From: Bacteroidales bacterium
GTDB lineage: Bacteria; Bacteroidota; Bacteroidia; Bacteroidales; 4484-276
Assembly: GCA_018400545.1 (NCBI GenBank)
Contig: JAGYLT010000020.1
Coordinates: 1 to 15,663 of the forward strand
Length of the DNA: 15,663 bases
Reading direction: 5' to 3'
The translations under genes and the position numbers were made by a program. A model generated the notes under the pieces. That model was not told the origin of the DNA and made no database searches. It worked only from the letters and a program-made list of their open reading frames with translations. Positions 7,129 through 15,585 of this stretch are shown here, piece after piece (within the stretch, counting starts at the first letter, position 1; the number at the start of each line of letters is the position of its first letter).

Positions 7129-8122
7129 CTCCTTTCTGCTTTCCCCGCAATACGTGTTCACCCACTGAAACAATTTGATATTTACTGGCATCCAGCCGTT
7201 CGAGCAACTCATCGGAAACCAGCAGATTATGCCCAAGCGAATTGCAAAGCCCTTCAATACGTGAGGTGGTGTTGAGCACATCTCCAAGAAAGGCAATCTC
7301 TTTTTTCATAAAACCCATTTCACCGGTTACGACCGTTCCGCCATGCAGCCCGGCTTTAAACTCCGGTAACATGCCATATCTCTTCAGGTACTTATCCCGA
7401 TTGGATTCCACTTCTTCTGCTATCCTGAAATAACAAGAAATGGGGTTAGCCTTCCCGGCAACTTTTTTCAATTTCCAGGAGATGATGGCCTCATCACCCA
7501 CATATTTATAGATTTCACCTTTTGTTTCGCCAACGGCGATGGATACGTCATAAAAGAAATCGTTGAGCAACTGAAGGAACAGTTTGTGTCCCATTTTTTC
7601 GGCCAGGGTAGTTGATGACTTCAAATCCAGAAACATAAAAACCCTTTCCTCCTCAAACGGGTTGTGGTATTTGCCGGTGAAAAGTTTGAATAAAAAATGC
7701 TTCCCCAGCAACATTTCAAACATGGCATAAGAACTGAACATAAAACTCATCAACAACCCAAAAAGCAGTCCGTAGCCCATTGCCGTGCTAAAAAGAATGG
7801 TTTCGAAGTTTGAAAGGATCACCGTAAAATTGAATCGGTTGAGAATGATGATGGCTATAAATACTGCAATGATGATCAAAATGATGTATGCCGCCGTACT
7901 CGTGAGCAAGGCCAGAAAAAAATTACGCTTTGATAAGCGCGGCTTGAGATACATCTCAAATGTGGAAATATAGAGGTGTGCCTGGAACCCAACCAGAACA
8001 CCCATATAGAAATTGGAAATGGAGGGCTGAAATATCAAGTAGATGAATAGGCCGGAAAGCAATGATGCCGTAATCATTTGGGGCAACAGACCAAGGTATG
8101 TTTTTCTTTTGTTATCGGGCAT
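7100..8122 (-). CDS. Membrane-bound class III nucleotide cyclase
   Basis: This 340-residue protein has about four hydrophobic segments (roughly 12-31, 37-55, 70-95 and 110-133), then a class III adenylate/guanylate cyclase domain (about 158-340). Both metal-binding Asp are present: Asp166 in FLDLKSST and Asp210 in KYVGDEAI. The transition-state Asn284 and Arg288 are present in DVLNTTSR. Lys206 sits at the adenine-reading position, but the partner position is Ala277 instead of Thr or Asp, so nucleotide preference is uncertain. The protein should be able to form an active homodimer, since each chain carries all catalytic residues. It starts 7 bases after the stop of the larger cyclase gene and is the last gene of the operon. 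Its end overlaps the hydrolase gene by 29 bases tail to tail. Confidence 0.88.
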   Translation of the reverse strand: MPDNKRKTYLGLLPQMITASLLSGLFIYLIFQPSISNFYMGVLVGFQAHLYISTFEMYLKPRLSKRNFFLALLTSTAAYIILIIIAVFIAIIILNRFNFTVILSNFETILFSTAMGYGLLFGLLMSFMFSSYAMFEMLLGKHFLFKLFTGKYHNPFEEERVFMFLDLKSSTTLAEKMGHKLFLQLLNDFFYDVSIAVGETKGEIYKYVGDEAIISWKLKKVAGKANPISCYFRIAEEVESNRDKYLKRYGMLPEFKAGLHGGTVVTGEMGFMKKEIAFLGDVLNTTSRIEGLCNSLGHNLLVSDELLERLDASKYQIVSVGEHVLRGKQKGVKISAVHLP

Positions 8123-8129
8123 ACCAACA

Positions 8130-10232
8130 CTAATATTTATCTTTTATGGTTTCCACACCGTCCCAGTCTTCAGGGATGCCAAAATCAATAATATTCCGGC
8201 AACGAGCCACATAAAGTTCGGCAGCATGGTCTTCGGGATTTAACCGGATTACATTCCTGAAAAGGTCGAGTGCTTCTTCGAACTGCTTATTTTTATAGAG
8301 CTGAAGGCCTTTGCCAAAGTCGGCTTTGGTCTCAATTTTAAGCTGTTTGGTTTTTTTCGGTTCACCGTCGAGCACTTCAAAAATATAAACCGCTTCTTTT
8401 TTGCCTTTCACCTTCACCACATCCAGGAAACGGTAATCGTATCTGCCCGGATCTTCAAGTTTAATAAGAGTATCCTGCGAAATGATGATAGAAGTGCCAT
8501 ACATTTTGGTAAGCCCCTCGATGCGTGAAGCCAGGTTAACGGCATCCGAAACTACCGTTCCGTCCATGCGGCCATGGCCGCCAACCACACCAAGCATGAG
8601 GTTACCGGTATGAATGCCGATACCACTGTCGATTGGATTTTTATTTTCAAGTTTACGCTTTACATTGAAATCCGCAAGGGCAACCCGCATTTCGATGGCC
8701 GCATCTATGGCGTTTTCAACATTCCCCATAAAAAGGGCCATGATAGAATCGCCAATGTATTTATCGATAAAACCGTGATTGCGCGAAATGAGCGGCTCCA
8801 TCACACTGAGATATTCATTCAGGAAATCAAAGGTCTCCTTTGGTGTCAATTCTTCTGACATTGATGTGAAGTCGCGGATATCTGTAAACAACACCGACAT
8901 CTCTTTCTGAACCTGATCGCCAAGTTGCACCTCGGTGATGCTTTTCTTTTCGAGAAAATCAAGAAACTGACGGGGCACAAAGCGATAATAAGCCTTGTTC
9001 ATTTTTTCGATGTTGCTGATGTATTGCTCAATCTGCCCGGTCATTTCATTAAACCGCTCAGCCAGTTCGCCAATCTCGTCGTTGCTGCGCACCACCGTGT
9101 AATTCACGCTCTTGCCCTCGCCGGTTTTCTGCATGTTATAAATCAACTCCCGAACCGGATACACAATATCAATGGTTGTCCACTTCACGAAAAGAAAAAT
9201 ATAAATCAATGCTGCGATGATCCCGGAACTGATACCAAACGCCATAATAGCGCCATCCACAACATTAATAAAAAAGAATAATCCGGGCACGTTGCTAAAC
9301 GAATCAATGTCGGTAATCAAATCTTTTGTTAACGGTACATACCGGCCAAAAAGAATATTAATATGATCGGCATTGATCGTGGAAATGTCAAGGCCTCTTA
9401 AAGGTGTAACACTAAAAAACAAATACGCAATCACAATGGAAAGCGGCAATAGCGTAGTCATCACGCTGGAAATCCAGAATCTGTTCCTGATACGGCTTTT
9501 GGTAGCTTTGAAAACGCGCTTGCGCAACTCTTCCCTTGAGAAGAGAAATTCGAGATATTTGATATGAACCCGGTGCTTTTCCCAGAAATAAACAAAAAGC
9601 ACTGTTAGCAGCGTAGCAAAAATCGAAATGATAAAAAACCGCAGAAATACAGGGGTGGAGGCATTTAGATATTCCGGGTAATTTACCATTAAGGTAATCA
9701 TGTAGATGAGCGAGGCCAGAAGCCCGGAACCCAGGATGGCAGCATTTATCAAGGGTGATTTCAGGATGTACCGCTTACAAAATCCAAAGAGCTTATCTGA
9801 AATTTCCTTGTTTCGTTTTCTTCGCGAGAGATAACGCTTAAAGGGAAGATTAAAAACAAATCCCAGCAGGAAAACCGCGGGCAGACTGATGCCGGCCAAA
9901 AACCCGAAAGACTTCATGATCATCTCATTCTGGGGATCTTTAAATTCAGGTTCTCCGGTATCCGGAGTTACAGGTTCAGATTCTTCAGCTTGCAGCGGGT
10001 TTTCGACGGTGGTGTTAACCCTGAGTCCTGTTGCGGTATCGGTATGCGAAAACAATGTATCCTGATTGCTCCCCTCGGCAAAGGAATCGGCCAGGGACCT
10101 GTTTTCTATCAGATCCGGAATGGATTGCAGCATCAGGAAGCTGGCAAAAGGCGCCACCAGCATAAAATACATAATTGTTGAAACAAAATAAATTCGAAAA
10201 CCGTAGAAGCCTGGAAATTTTCTGTACTTCAT
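8130..10232 (-). CDS. Membrane adenylate cyclase with HAMP, class III catalytic and TPR-like regions
   Basis: This 700-residue protein is predicted to make cyclic AMP at the inner membrane. Hydrophobic segments lie near 13-36, 108-130, 160-183, 195-217, 253-275 and 328-350. A polar acidic loop (about 38-105) and another near 276-327 are likely periplasmic sensor parts. A HAMP-like linker (about 350-410) leads to an FVPRQFL segment and the cyclase domain (about 443-620). Catalytic residues are intact: Asp451 and Asp495 for metals, Asn566 and Arg570 for the transition state. Lys491 and Thr559 fit the Lys/Thr pair of bacterial adenylate cyclases. The C-terminus (about 637-685, with KNKQFEEALDLFRNVIRLNP) resembles one to two TPR repeats, probably for protein contact. 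It sits 25 bases after the receiver gene and 7 bases before a second cyclase. Confidence 0.92.
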   Translation of the reverse strand: MKYRKFPGFYGFRIYFVSTIMYFMLVAPFASFLMLQSIPDLIENRSLADSFAEGSNQDTLFSHTDTATGLRVNTTVENPLQAEESEPVTPDTGEPEFKDPQNEMIMKSFGFLAGISLPAVFLLGFVFNLPFKRYLSRRKRNKEISDKLFGFCKRYILKSPLINAAILGSGLLASLIYMITLMVNYPEYLNASTPVFLRFFIISIFATLLTVLFVYFWEKHRVHIKYLEFLFSREELRKRVFKATKSRIRNRFWISSVMTTLLPLSIVIAYLFFSVTPLRGLDISTINADHINILFGRYVPLTKDLITDIDSFSNVPGLFFFINVVDGAIMAFGISSGIIAALIYIFLFVKWTTIDIVYPVRELIYNMQKTGEGKSVNYTVVRSNDEIGELAERFNEMTGQIEQYISNIEKMNKAYYRFVPRQFLDFLEKKSITEVQLGDQVQKEMSVLFTDIRDFTSMSEELTPKETFDFLNEYLSVMEPLISRNHGFIDKYIGDSIMALFMGNVENAIDAAIEMRVALADFNVKRKLENKNPIDSGIGIHTGNLMLGVVGGHGRMDGTVVSDAVNLASRIEGLTKMYGTSIIISQDTLIKLEDPGRYDYRFLDVVKVKGKKEAVYIFEVLDGEPKKTKQLKIETKADFGKGLQLYKNKQFEEALDLFRNVIRLNPEDHAAELYVARCRNIIDFGIPEDWDGVETIKDKY

Positions 10233-10257
10233 AACTAACCCTCACTTTATTGAATTA

Positions 10258-10680
10258 CTAAGCTTCCTTTCCCGAATCGATAAGACAGTTTCTGATTTTG
10301 TAGATGAGTTCCTCCCTTCGGATGGGTTTGGCGATGTAGTCGTCGCAACCCATGTCGAAGGATTTTTGCTTCTCACCGGAAAACACAAACGCAGTTTGTG
10401 CAATAACTGTTATATCTTCCCTGATTTTTTTAATTTCCCTGGTGGCTTCGTATCCGCTAATCCCCGGAAGGTGAAGGTCCATCAGTACCAGATCGATTGC
10501 ACTGTTTTGCGCACACATTTCTATTGCCTTATGTCCTGTGGTGGCATGCAAAATTTTTGCTTTTGTTCGTTCCAGTGCTTTTTCGAGGTGCCTGAAATTG
10601 GGTTGAACATCTTCAACTATGAGTATGGTCCTGTAGTCCCAGTTTACCTCCAGTTTTGACGGATCAAAAACTTCCCTCAT
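10258..10680 (-). CDS. Stand-alone response regulator receiver (CheY-like)
   Basis: This 140-residue protein consists of a single receiver domain (about 17-135) after a short leader, with no output domain. The acid pair Glu23-Asp24, phospho-acceptor Asp68 (in VLMDLHLPG), the switch Thr96 and the conserved Lys118 (in AKPIRREE) are all in place. It is therefore expected to be phosphorylated. The sequence is most like receivers of hybrid histidine kinases. No kinase gene is in the window. It is the first gene of an apparent operon with two membrane cyclases, which suggests, without proof, that phosphorylation of this receiver acts on cyclase activity or answers the same stimulus. The ATG at 10680 is the natural start. 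Confidence 0.9.
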   Translation of the reverse strand: MREVFDPSKLEVNWDYRTILIVEDVQPNFRHLEKALERTKAKILHATTGHKAIEMCAQNSAIDLVLMDLHLPGISGYEATREIKKIREDITVIAQTAFVFSGEKQKSFDMGCDDYIAKPIRREELIYKIRNCLIDSGKEA

Positions 10681-10722
10681 CTTGATTGATTCTATTGGTT
10701 AAGGTTTTCAAAAATGACCAAA

Positions 10723-10730
10723 CAAAAATA
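10723..10730 (-). promoter_or_regulatory. Possible -7 element of the receiver-cyclase operon
   Basis: Read on the minus strand, 10730-10723 is TATTTTTG, an exact TAnnTTTG match about 43 bases before the receiver start codon. A matching -33 element at the usual distance is not clear, so this is tentative. Confidence 0.35.
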
Positions 10731-10771
10731 GCAAAATTTTAATGTAACCCTGATTATTCAAACTAAAGTTA

Positions 10772-10800
10772 TTTGCAGTGCAGAACAATGCTTACCTTTA
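10772..10800 (+). promoter_or_regulatory. Possible promoter of the DUF1289 gene
   Basis: TTTG at 10772-10775, a 17-base spacer and TACCTTTA at 10793-10800 (one mismatch from TAnnTTTG) give a plausible Bacteroidota promoter. The resulting 5' untranslated region would be long, about 140 bases. The rest of the 10681-10946 intergenic space shows nothing recognisable. Confidence 0.35.
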
Positions 10801-10946
10801 AGCAACATCTTCGGGGAAGACGTGTTTCAAGGTGTTTCAGATGATGAAAATAAACTTAGACAAACATAAAACATTTTACGCAGGTTGGAATCAAATCATG
10901 AACATTCACACACCAGTCCTGTTTGAACGTTCACAAAAATTCTATT

Positions 10947-11138
10947 ATGGAAAAAATCAAAGACCCGTGCATTTCTGTTTGCCAGTATGATGATAAGGAA
11001 ATCTGCCTGGGATGCCGCCGCACAAAAAAGGAAGCAAAGACATGGTGGCAGATGCAGAATGAAGAAAAAAAACAAGTGCTTGAAAACATCAAATCAAGGG
11101 CTGCCAACTCGACTGATCACTACGATTATTATGTTTGA
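10947..11138 (+). CDS. DUF1289-family small Cys-rich protein
   Basis: This 63-residue protein carries the DUF1289 pattern: DPCISVC near the start, a short acidic spacer, then CLGCRRTKKEAKTWWQM. The four cysteines (C-x3-C, then C-x2-C) are arranged as a likely metal or Fe-S ligand set; the family's function is not established. The ATG at 10947 is preferred over the in-frame TTG at 10923, because the family starts just before the DPCISVC motif. It converges on purN with only three bases between the two stops, and shares no obvious role with it. Confidence 0.8.
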   Translation: MEKIKDPCISVCQYDDKEICLGCRRTKKEAKTWWQMQNEEKKQVLENIKSRAANSTDHYDYYV

Positions 11139-11141
11139 TGA

Positions 11142-11708
11142 TTAGCCCCTGAGCAGTTTTTCAATCACCTCCGGATAATGCCTGTACTCCAGTTCATGGA
11201 TTTTTTCGGCAAGCCGTTCAGGGGTATCCCCCGGCTCCACCTGACATTTGGCCTGAAATATTACTTTTCCGTGATCGTAAATCTCATCCACAAAATGAAT
11301 GGTAATACCACTTTCCTTCTCCCCGGCGTTTATCACAGCTTCATGAACGCGCATTCCATACATGTTTTTCCCGCCATATTTTGGAAGCAGTGCCGGATGG
11401 ATATTGACGATTCTACCAGGAAATGCCACCAGTAAACTAGTGGGTATCAACCACAAAAATCCGGCAAGCACTATCAAATCAATTTCATGTTGACTGAGTA
11501 AAGCGGCAACCCCCTCCGGATCTTTTAATTCATCCCGCGTAAACACGCAACTTTTAACACCCAGTTTTTTTGCCCGCTCCAGCACAAACGCATCTGCCCG
11601 GTTCGACAGAATCAATTCAACTTTTATGTAGGGGTTATTCTCAAAGTAATTCGTGATCCGTTCGGCGTTGGTCCCACTGCCTGAGGCAAATATGGCTATC
11701 TTTTTCAT
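11142..11708 (-). CDS. purN: Phosphoribosylglycinamide formyltransferase 1
   Basis: This 188-residue enzyme of purine synthesis transfers the formyl group from 10-formyltetrahydrofolate to GAR, giving FGAR. The N-terminal FASGSGTN (7-14) binds the ribosyl phosphate. The catalytic triad is Asn102 and His104 in [13 protein letters not shown] plus Asp145 in DEIYDHG, matching Asn106/His108/Asp144 of the E. coli enzyme. Length is slightly shorter than E. coli PurN, and the catalytic core looks complete. The gene is transcribed away from acpP. The 239-base region between them contains the acpP promoter; a purN promoter is not clear (TTCTTTTG on the minus strand near 11736-11743 is a one-mismatch -7 candidate). 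Confidence 0.95.
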   Translation of the reverse strand: MKKIAIFASGSGTNAERITNYFENNPYIKVELILSNRADAFVLERAKKLGVKSCVFTRDELKDPEGVAALLSQHEIDLIVLAGFLWLIPTSLLVAFPGRIVNIHPALLPKYGGKNMYGMRVHEAVINAGEKESGITIHFVDEIYDHGKVIFQAKCQVEPGDTPERLAEKIHELEYRHYPEVIEKLLRG

Positions 11709-11888
11709 TTTGTGTTTTATTCAATTTTAACCCAAAAGAAACAATTTTTGCAGTTTATCCCATACCATTTCTGAAAATATATTCGGAAAACCCGGTTAAC
11801 CATATGCTGATTTTGGAACCCCAAAATCATAAAACCCTGTATTTCTATCATTTAAAAAATAAGAATTTGGATTTCAGAAAAAAAATGC

Positions 11889-11918
11889 TTGGTAGTTTTT
11901 TAAAAAGTATTTCCTTTG
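11889..11918 (+). promoter_or_regulatory. Putative promoter of acpP-fabF-rnc
   Basis: TTG at 11889-11891, a 19-base spacer and TTCCTTTG at 11911-11918 (one mismatch from TAnnTTTG) lie 30 bases before the acpP start. This gives a short leader, which also argues against the upstream in-frame starts for acpP. Confidence 0.55.
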
Positions 11919-11947
11919 CGCCCTGTTTAACTAAAAATTTTGTAGAT

Positions 11948-12184
11948 ATGTCTGATATTGCAACAAGAGTAAAATCGATTATCGTTGACAAACTTGGCGT
12001 TGATGAAAACGAAGTAACACCCGAAGCAAGTTTCACAAACGATTTAGGCGCTGATTCGCTTGACACAGTTGAGCTGATCATGGAATTTGAAAAGGAATTC
12101 AACATTGCCATCCCTGATGATCAGGCCGAAAAAATTGGCACAGTAGGTGACGCGATCAAGTACATCGAAGACAACACAAAATAA
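11948..12184 (+). CDS. acpP: Acyl carrier protein
   Basis: This 78-residue acidic carrier holds growing fatty acyl chains on a 4'-phosphopantetheine arm attached to Ser37 in the [10 protein letters not shown] motif. Four-helix ACP features ([34 protein letters not shown]) and length are standard. The frame is open upstream to 11804, but the ATG at 11948 gives the family N-terminus (MSDIATRVK) and lies just downstream of the predicted promoter. The upstream extension is AT-rich and unlike any ACP. fabF follows after 14 bases, the usual coupling of carrier and condensing enzyme. Confidence 0.97.
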   Translation: MSDIATRVKSIIVDKLGVDENEVTPEASFTNDLGADSLDTVELIMEFEKEFNIAIPDDQAEKIGTVGDAIKYIEDNTK

Positions 12185-12198
12185 TTTCCTCCCCCTAC

Positions 12199-13452
12199 AT
12201 GGAACTCAAACGAGTAGTTATAACCGGATTAGGTACCCTCACTCCGATGGGGAACACGGTAGATGAGTTTTGGAACAACTTGCTCGAAGGAGTAAGCGGT
12301 GCCAACGATATTACCCGTTTCGATGCTTCAAAATATAAAACCCATTTTGCTTGTGAGTTAAAGGATTTTGATCCAAAAGCGCACTTCGACCGCAAGGAAG
12401 TAAGAAAACTGGATCCTTATGCGCAATATGCCATGGTAGCATCAGATCAGGCTATCAAGGATGCAGGTCTGCTTTCGGAAGCGATTGACAAAAACAGGGT
12501 TGGGGTAATTATTGCAACCGGAATCGGCGGCTTCACCACATTTTTGAATGATGCAGCCGAATTTGGCAGAAACGAAGACAACCCCAGGTTTAATCCGTTT
12601 TTTATCCCGAAAATTATTGGTGATATCGCTGCAGGTCACGTTTCCATAAAATATGGATTCAGGGGGCCTAATTATGCTACCACCTCAGCTTGTGCATCGG
12701 CCGGCCATGCCATCATCGATGCATTTAATTATATCAGGCTGGGTAAATCGGAAGCTATTGTGGCGGGCGGATCAGAAGCCGGGATCAACCCTGCCGGCAT
12801 CGGTGGGTTCAATGCCATGCATGCCATTTCCACACGCAATGATGACCCGAAAACTGCATCCCGCCCATTCGATAAGGATCGCGATGGTTTTGTGCTCGGT
12901 GAAGGTTCGGGGATTTTAGTACTGGAGGAATATGAACATGCTGTAAAACGTGGTGCCAGGATTTATGCTGAGATTGTTGGTGGAGGATCAACAGCAGATG
13001 CCTACCACATCACATCTCCCCACCCTGACGGCCTCGGCGCACAACTGGCCATGAAATATGCCATCGAAGAAGCCGGACTGGAACCTACCACGGTTGATCA
13101 TATCAACACGCACGGCACATCAACCCCGGTTGGGGATATTGCCGAGCCAAAAGCCATTATCAACCTGTTTGGTGATCATGCCTATAAAATAAACCTGAAT
13201 TCAACCAAGTCGATGCACGGCCATCTGCTGGGTGCAGCAGCAGCAGTAGAGATGGTTGCAACTGTGCTGTCGGTGCAAAAGGATATGATTCCTCCTACCA
13301 TCAACCATTTTACCGACGACCCCGAAATCGACAACAAATTGAACTTTACCTATCACAAAGCCGTAAAACGTACCGTGAATGTAGCGCTTTCAAACTCTTT
13401 TGGATTTGGCGGACACAATACCTGCATCGCGGTAAAAAAGTATAATGAGTAA
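12199..13452 (+). CDS. fabF: Beta-ketoacyl-ACP synthase II
   Basis: This 417-residue thiolase-fold condensing enzyme elongates acyl-ACP with malonyl-ACP in fatty acid synthesis. The Cys-His-His catalytic set is complete: Cys165 in TTSACASAGHA, His305 in NTHGTSTPVGD and His342 in TKSMHGHLLGAAAA, with Lys337 nearby. The gatekeeper loop is FGFGGHN (401-407), with His in place of the Thr common in proteobacterial FabF; I believe this is frequent in Bacteroidota. Length and the VITGLGTLTPMGN opening are typical. It is second in the acpP-fabF-rnc operon, 11 bases before the TTG start of rnc. Confidence 0.97.
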   Translation: MELKRVVITGLGTLTPMGNTVDEFWNNLLEGVSGANDITRFDASKYKTHFACELKDFDPKAHFDRKEVRKLDPYAQYAMVASDQAIKDAGLLSEAIDKNRVGVIIATGIGGFTTFLNDAAEFGRNEDNPRFNPFFIPKIIGDIAAGHVSIKYGFRGPNYATTSACASAGHAIIDAFNYIRLGKSEAIVAGGSEAGINPAGIGGFNAMHAISTRNDDPKTASRPFDKDRDGFVLGEGSGILVLEEYEHAVKRGARIYAEIVGGGSTADAYHITSPHPDGLGAQLAMKYAIEEAGLEPTTVDHINTHGTSTPVGDIAEPKAIINLFGDHAYKINLNSTKSMHGHLLGAAAAVEMVATVLSVQKDMIPPTINHFTDDPEIDNKLNFTYHKAVKRTVNVALSNSFGFGGHNTCIAVKKYNE

Positions 13453-13463
13453 TTCATGAAGCT

Positions 13464-14195
13464 TTGAGGTTATTTAAGACATTAAAGGGCTATCTTTCTT
13501 CAGACAAAGAATTTATTTTTTCAATCAGAAACATTTTCGGGTTTTGCCCCGGAAATGTTTCTTTGTATAAACTCGCTTTTCTACACAGGTCGGTGGCCGT
13601 GGAATCTAACGGACACAAATTATCTAACGAGCGCCTTGAATATTTGGGAGATGCTGTGCTGAGCTCTGTGGTGGCTGACTACCTTTTTAAAAAATTTCCA
13701 TACAAAGATGAGGGTTTCCTCACCGAAATGCGTTCAAAGATTGTGAGTCGTGACCAATTGAATAAACTCTCGCGCAAACTTGGACTCGACCATTTTATCC
13801 AATCCAATCAGGATTCCAAAAGCTATTTCCGCTCCATGGAAGGCGATGCCTTTGAAGCATTTATTGGAGCGCTCTACCTGGACCGCGGCTACAATTTCAC
13901 CAAAAAGGTTATCATCAACCGGATCATCAAAGTTCATTTTGATATTGACGATCTGGTTAATACCGAGGTTAACTTTAAGAGTAAACTTATCGAATGGTCG
14001 CAGAAGGAGCGGAAGGAAATTGATTTTAATGTAGTGACCGAAGTTGGCAGCGGCAACAGCAAGCAATACATTGTTGAAATAAAAGTTGACAATAATATTT
14101 GTGCCATCGGACAGGATTTCTCCATCAAGGGTGCCGAAAAAATTGCCGCCGAAAAAGCCTACTCCTCCCTGCATCTCGAAGAGTACGCATCCTAA
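13464..14195 (+). CDS. rnc: Ribonuclease III
   Basis: This 243-residue endonuclease cleaves double-stranded RNA (rRNA precursors and some mRNAs). The RNase III signature NERLEYLGDAVL (55-66) supplies Glu56, Glu59 and Asp63. The second catalytic pair, Asp128 and Glu131, is in EGDAFEAFIGALYLD. A double-stranded RNA-binding domain spans about 168-238 and ends in GAEKIAAEKAYSSL. The start is uncertain: the only usual start codon in frame before the conserved region is TTG at 13464, after a stop at 13446-13448. An ATG eight bases earlier is out of frame and stops after three codons, yet one more T in the following T-run would join it in frame. The gene converges on pgi with 23 bases between stops and no visible terminator. 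Confidence 0.93.
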   Translation: MRLFKTLKGYLSSDKEFIFSIRNIFGFCPGNVSLYKLAFLHRSVAVESNGHKLSNERLEYLGDAVLSSVVADYLFKKFPYKDEGFLTEMRSKIVSRDQLNKLSRKLGLDHFIQSNQDSKSYFRSMEGDAFEAFIGALYLDRGYNFTKKVIINRIIKVHFDIDDLVNTEVNFKSKLIEWSQKERKEIDFNVVTEVGSGNSKQYIVEIKVDNNICAIGQDFSIKGAEKIAAEKAYSSLHLEEYAS

Positions 14196-14218
14196 ATTCC
14201 TGACAATTTCCCCGGCTT

Positions 14219-15562
14219 CTAAATCCTTTTCCTGATGGCTTCCGTTTCCTTTTCAAACCCGGGCTTGCCCAACAGCGCAAACATGTTTTTCTTGTACGCT
14301 TCAACTCCCGGCTGGTCGAATGGATTTACATCCAGGAGATAGCCACTTAATCCGCACGCGAACTCATAGAAATAGATCAGTAGCCCCAGGTTATATTCAT
14401 TAACCTCTGGTATGGATATTCTGATGTTGGGTACATCTCCATCAAAATGAGCCAGTGTAGTTCCTGTTTCAGCCATCTGATTTACAAAATGCAGGTTTTT
14501 TCCTGAGATGTAATTGAGTTTATCCAGATTGTCGGCATCTTCAGGAATTGTAACCGAAGATTTGGGTTTGTCAATCGAAAGTACAGTTTCAAAAATTTTG
14601 CGTTCGCCTTCCTGGATATACTGCCCCATGGAGTGCAGATCGGTGGTGTTGATGACACCCGCCGGGAAAATGCCTTTGCCTTCCTTGCCTTCACTTTCGC
14701 CGTAAAGTTGTTTCCACCATTCGGTGAAATAATGCAAATTAGGTAAATAGTTCACCATGATTTCCACCAGTTTTCCCTTATCATACAGTGCATTACGGGT
14801 GGCAGCGTATAGTGCAGCAGGGTTCTCATCCAATTCGCATCCCGAAATTAATTGCGTACGCATATCCACGGCACCTTTTACCAGTTGGCGAGTATCGTAT
14901 CCGGCTACGGCAATTGGAAATAATCCCACCGGTGTTAAAACGGAATACCTTCCGCCAACATCATCGGGAACCACAAAGGTTTGGTATCCTTCACTATCTG
15001 CGAGTTGCTTCAATGCACCTTTCGATTTGTCTGTAGTAGCCACAATTCGCTTTGCTGCTTCCTGACGGCCATATTTTGCCTCGATATGATTTTTAAGAAT
15101 TCTGAATGTTACAGCAGGCTCAGTGGTTGTTCCTGATTTCGAAATTACATTGATGGCATAATCCCTTTTATCCAAAATTTCAAGCAAATCAGCGAGATAA
15201 TCCTCTGACAAATTTTGACCGGCATACAAAATGATTGGCCTGTCTCCACCAGGCAGCAGATGGTCGAAGTTATGTTTAAGGGCTTCAATCACGGCTCTGG
15301 CTCCGAGATACGATCCGCCAATCCCAACCACGACTAAAATTTCGGCGTTCTTTGCAATCTTGTCGGCCTGTTTTATGATCGTAGAAAGCGACGCTTCATC
15401 AATTTCATGGGGTAAATCCACCCATCCCAGAAAATCGTTGCCTTTTCCGGATTTATTGATCAGATTATTCCATGCGGATTCAACTTTTTGCTGGTAGGCA
15501 TTGATTTCCTCTTTGGATATAAAATCCAGTACTTTTCTGATTTCCAGTTTAAGTGATTTCAT
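14219..15562 (-). CDS. pgi: Glucose-6-phosphate isomerase
   Basis: This 447-residue cytosolic enzyme interconverts glucose-6-phosphate and fructose-6-phosphate. The two SIS domains are visible: GIGGSYLGARA (80-90) and VISKSGTTTEPA (139-150), which bind the sugar phosphate. Catalytic-site motifs DVGGRYSVLTPVG (201-213, Arg205), YGESEGK (Glu289), DLHSMGQ (His310) and the C-terminal QPGVEAYK with its Lys are present. The length matches the shorter Bacillus-type PGI, not the roughly 550-residue E. coli type. It stands alone on the minus strand, converging on rnc, with a promoter-like sequence just upstream. Confidence 0.96.
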   Translation of the reverse strand: MKSLKLEIRKVLDFISKEEINAYQQKVESAWNNLINKSGKGNDFLGWVDLPHEIDEASLSTIIKQADKIAKNAEILVVVGIGGSYLGARAVIEALKHNFDHLLPGGDRPIILYAGQNLSEDYLADLLEILDKRDYAINVISKSGTTTEPAVTFRILKNHIEAKYGRQEAAKRIVATTDKSKGALKQLADSEGYQTFVVPDDVGGRYSVLTPVGLFPIAVAGYDTRQLVKGAVDMRTQLISGCELDENPAALYAATRNALYDKGKLVEIMVNYLPNLHYFTEWWKQLYGESEGKEGKGIFPAGVINTTDLHSMGQYIQEGERKIFETVLSIDKPKSSVTIPEDADNLDKLNYISGKNLHFVNQMAETGTTLAHFDGDVPNIRISIPEVNEYNLGLLIYFYEFACGLSGYLLDVNPFDQPGVEAYKKNMFALLGKPGFEKETEAIRKRI

Positions 15563-15585
15563 ATGCTAATTGTTGTTGTGATTGG

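Noticed and set aside
8925..9281. 118-residue plus-strand open frame
   Set aside because: It is antisense to the HAMP and cyclase region of the 700-residue adenylate cyclase, with no motif of its own.
11804..11947. Upstream extension of the acpP frame
   Set aside because: The AT-rich sequence contains the predicted promoter, and no ACP carries such an extension.
14196..14218. Shared terminator between rnc and pgi
   Set aside because: The 23-base gap contains no inverted repeat or T-run that would support one.
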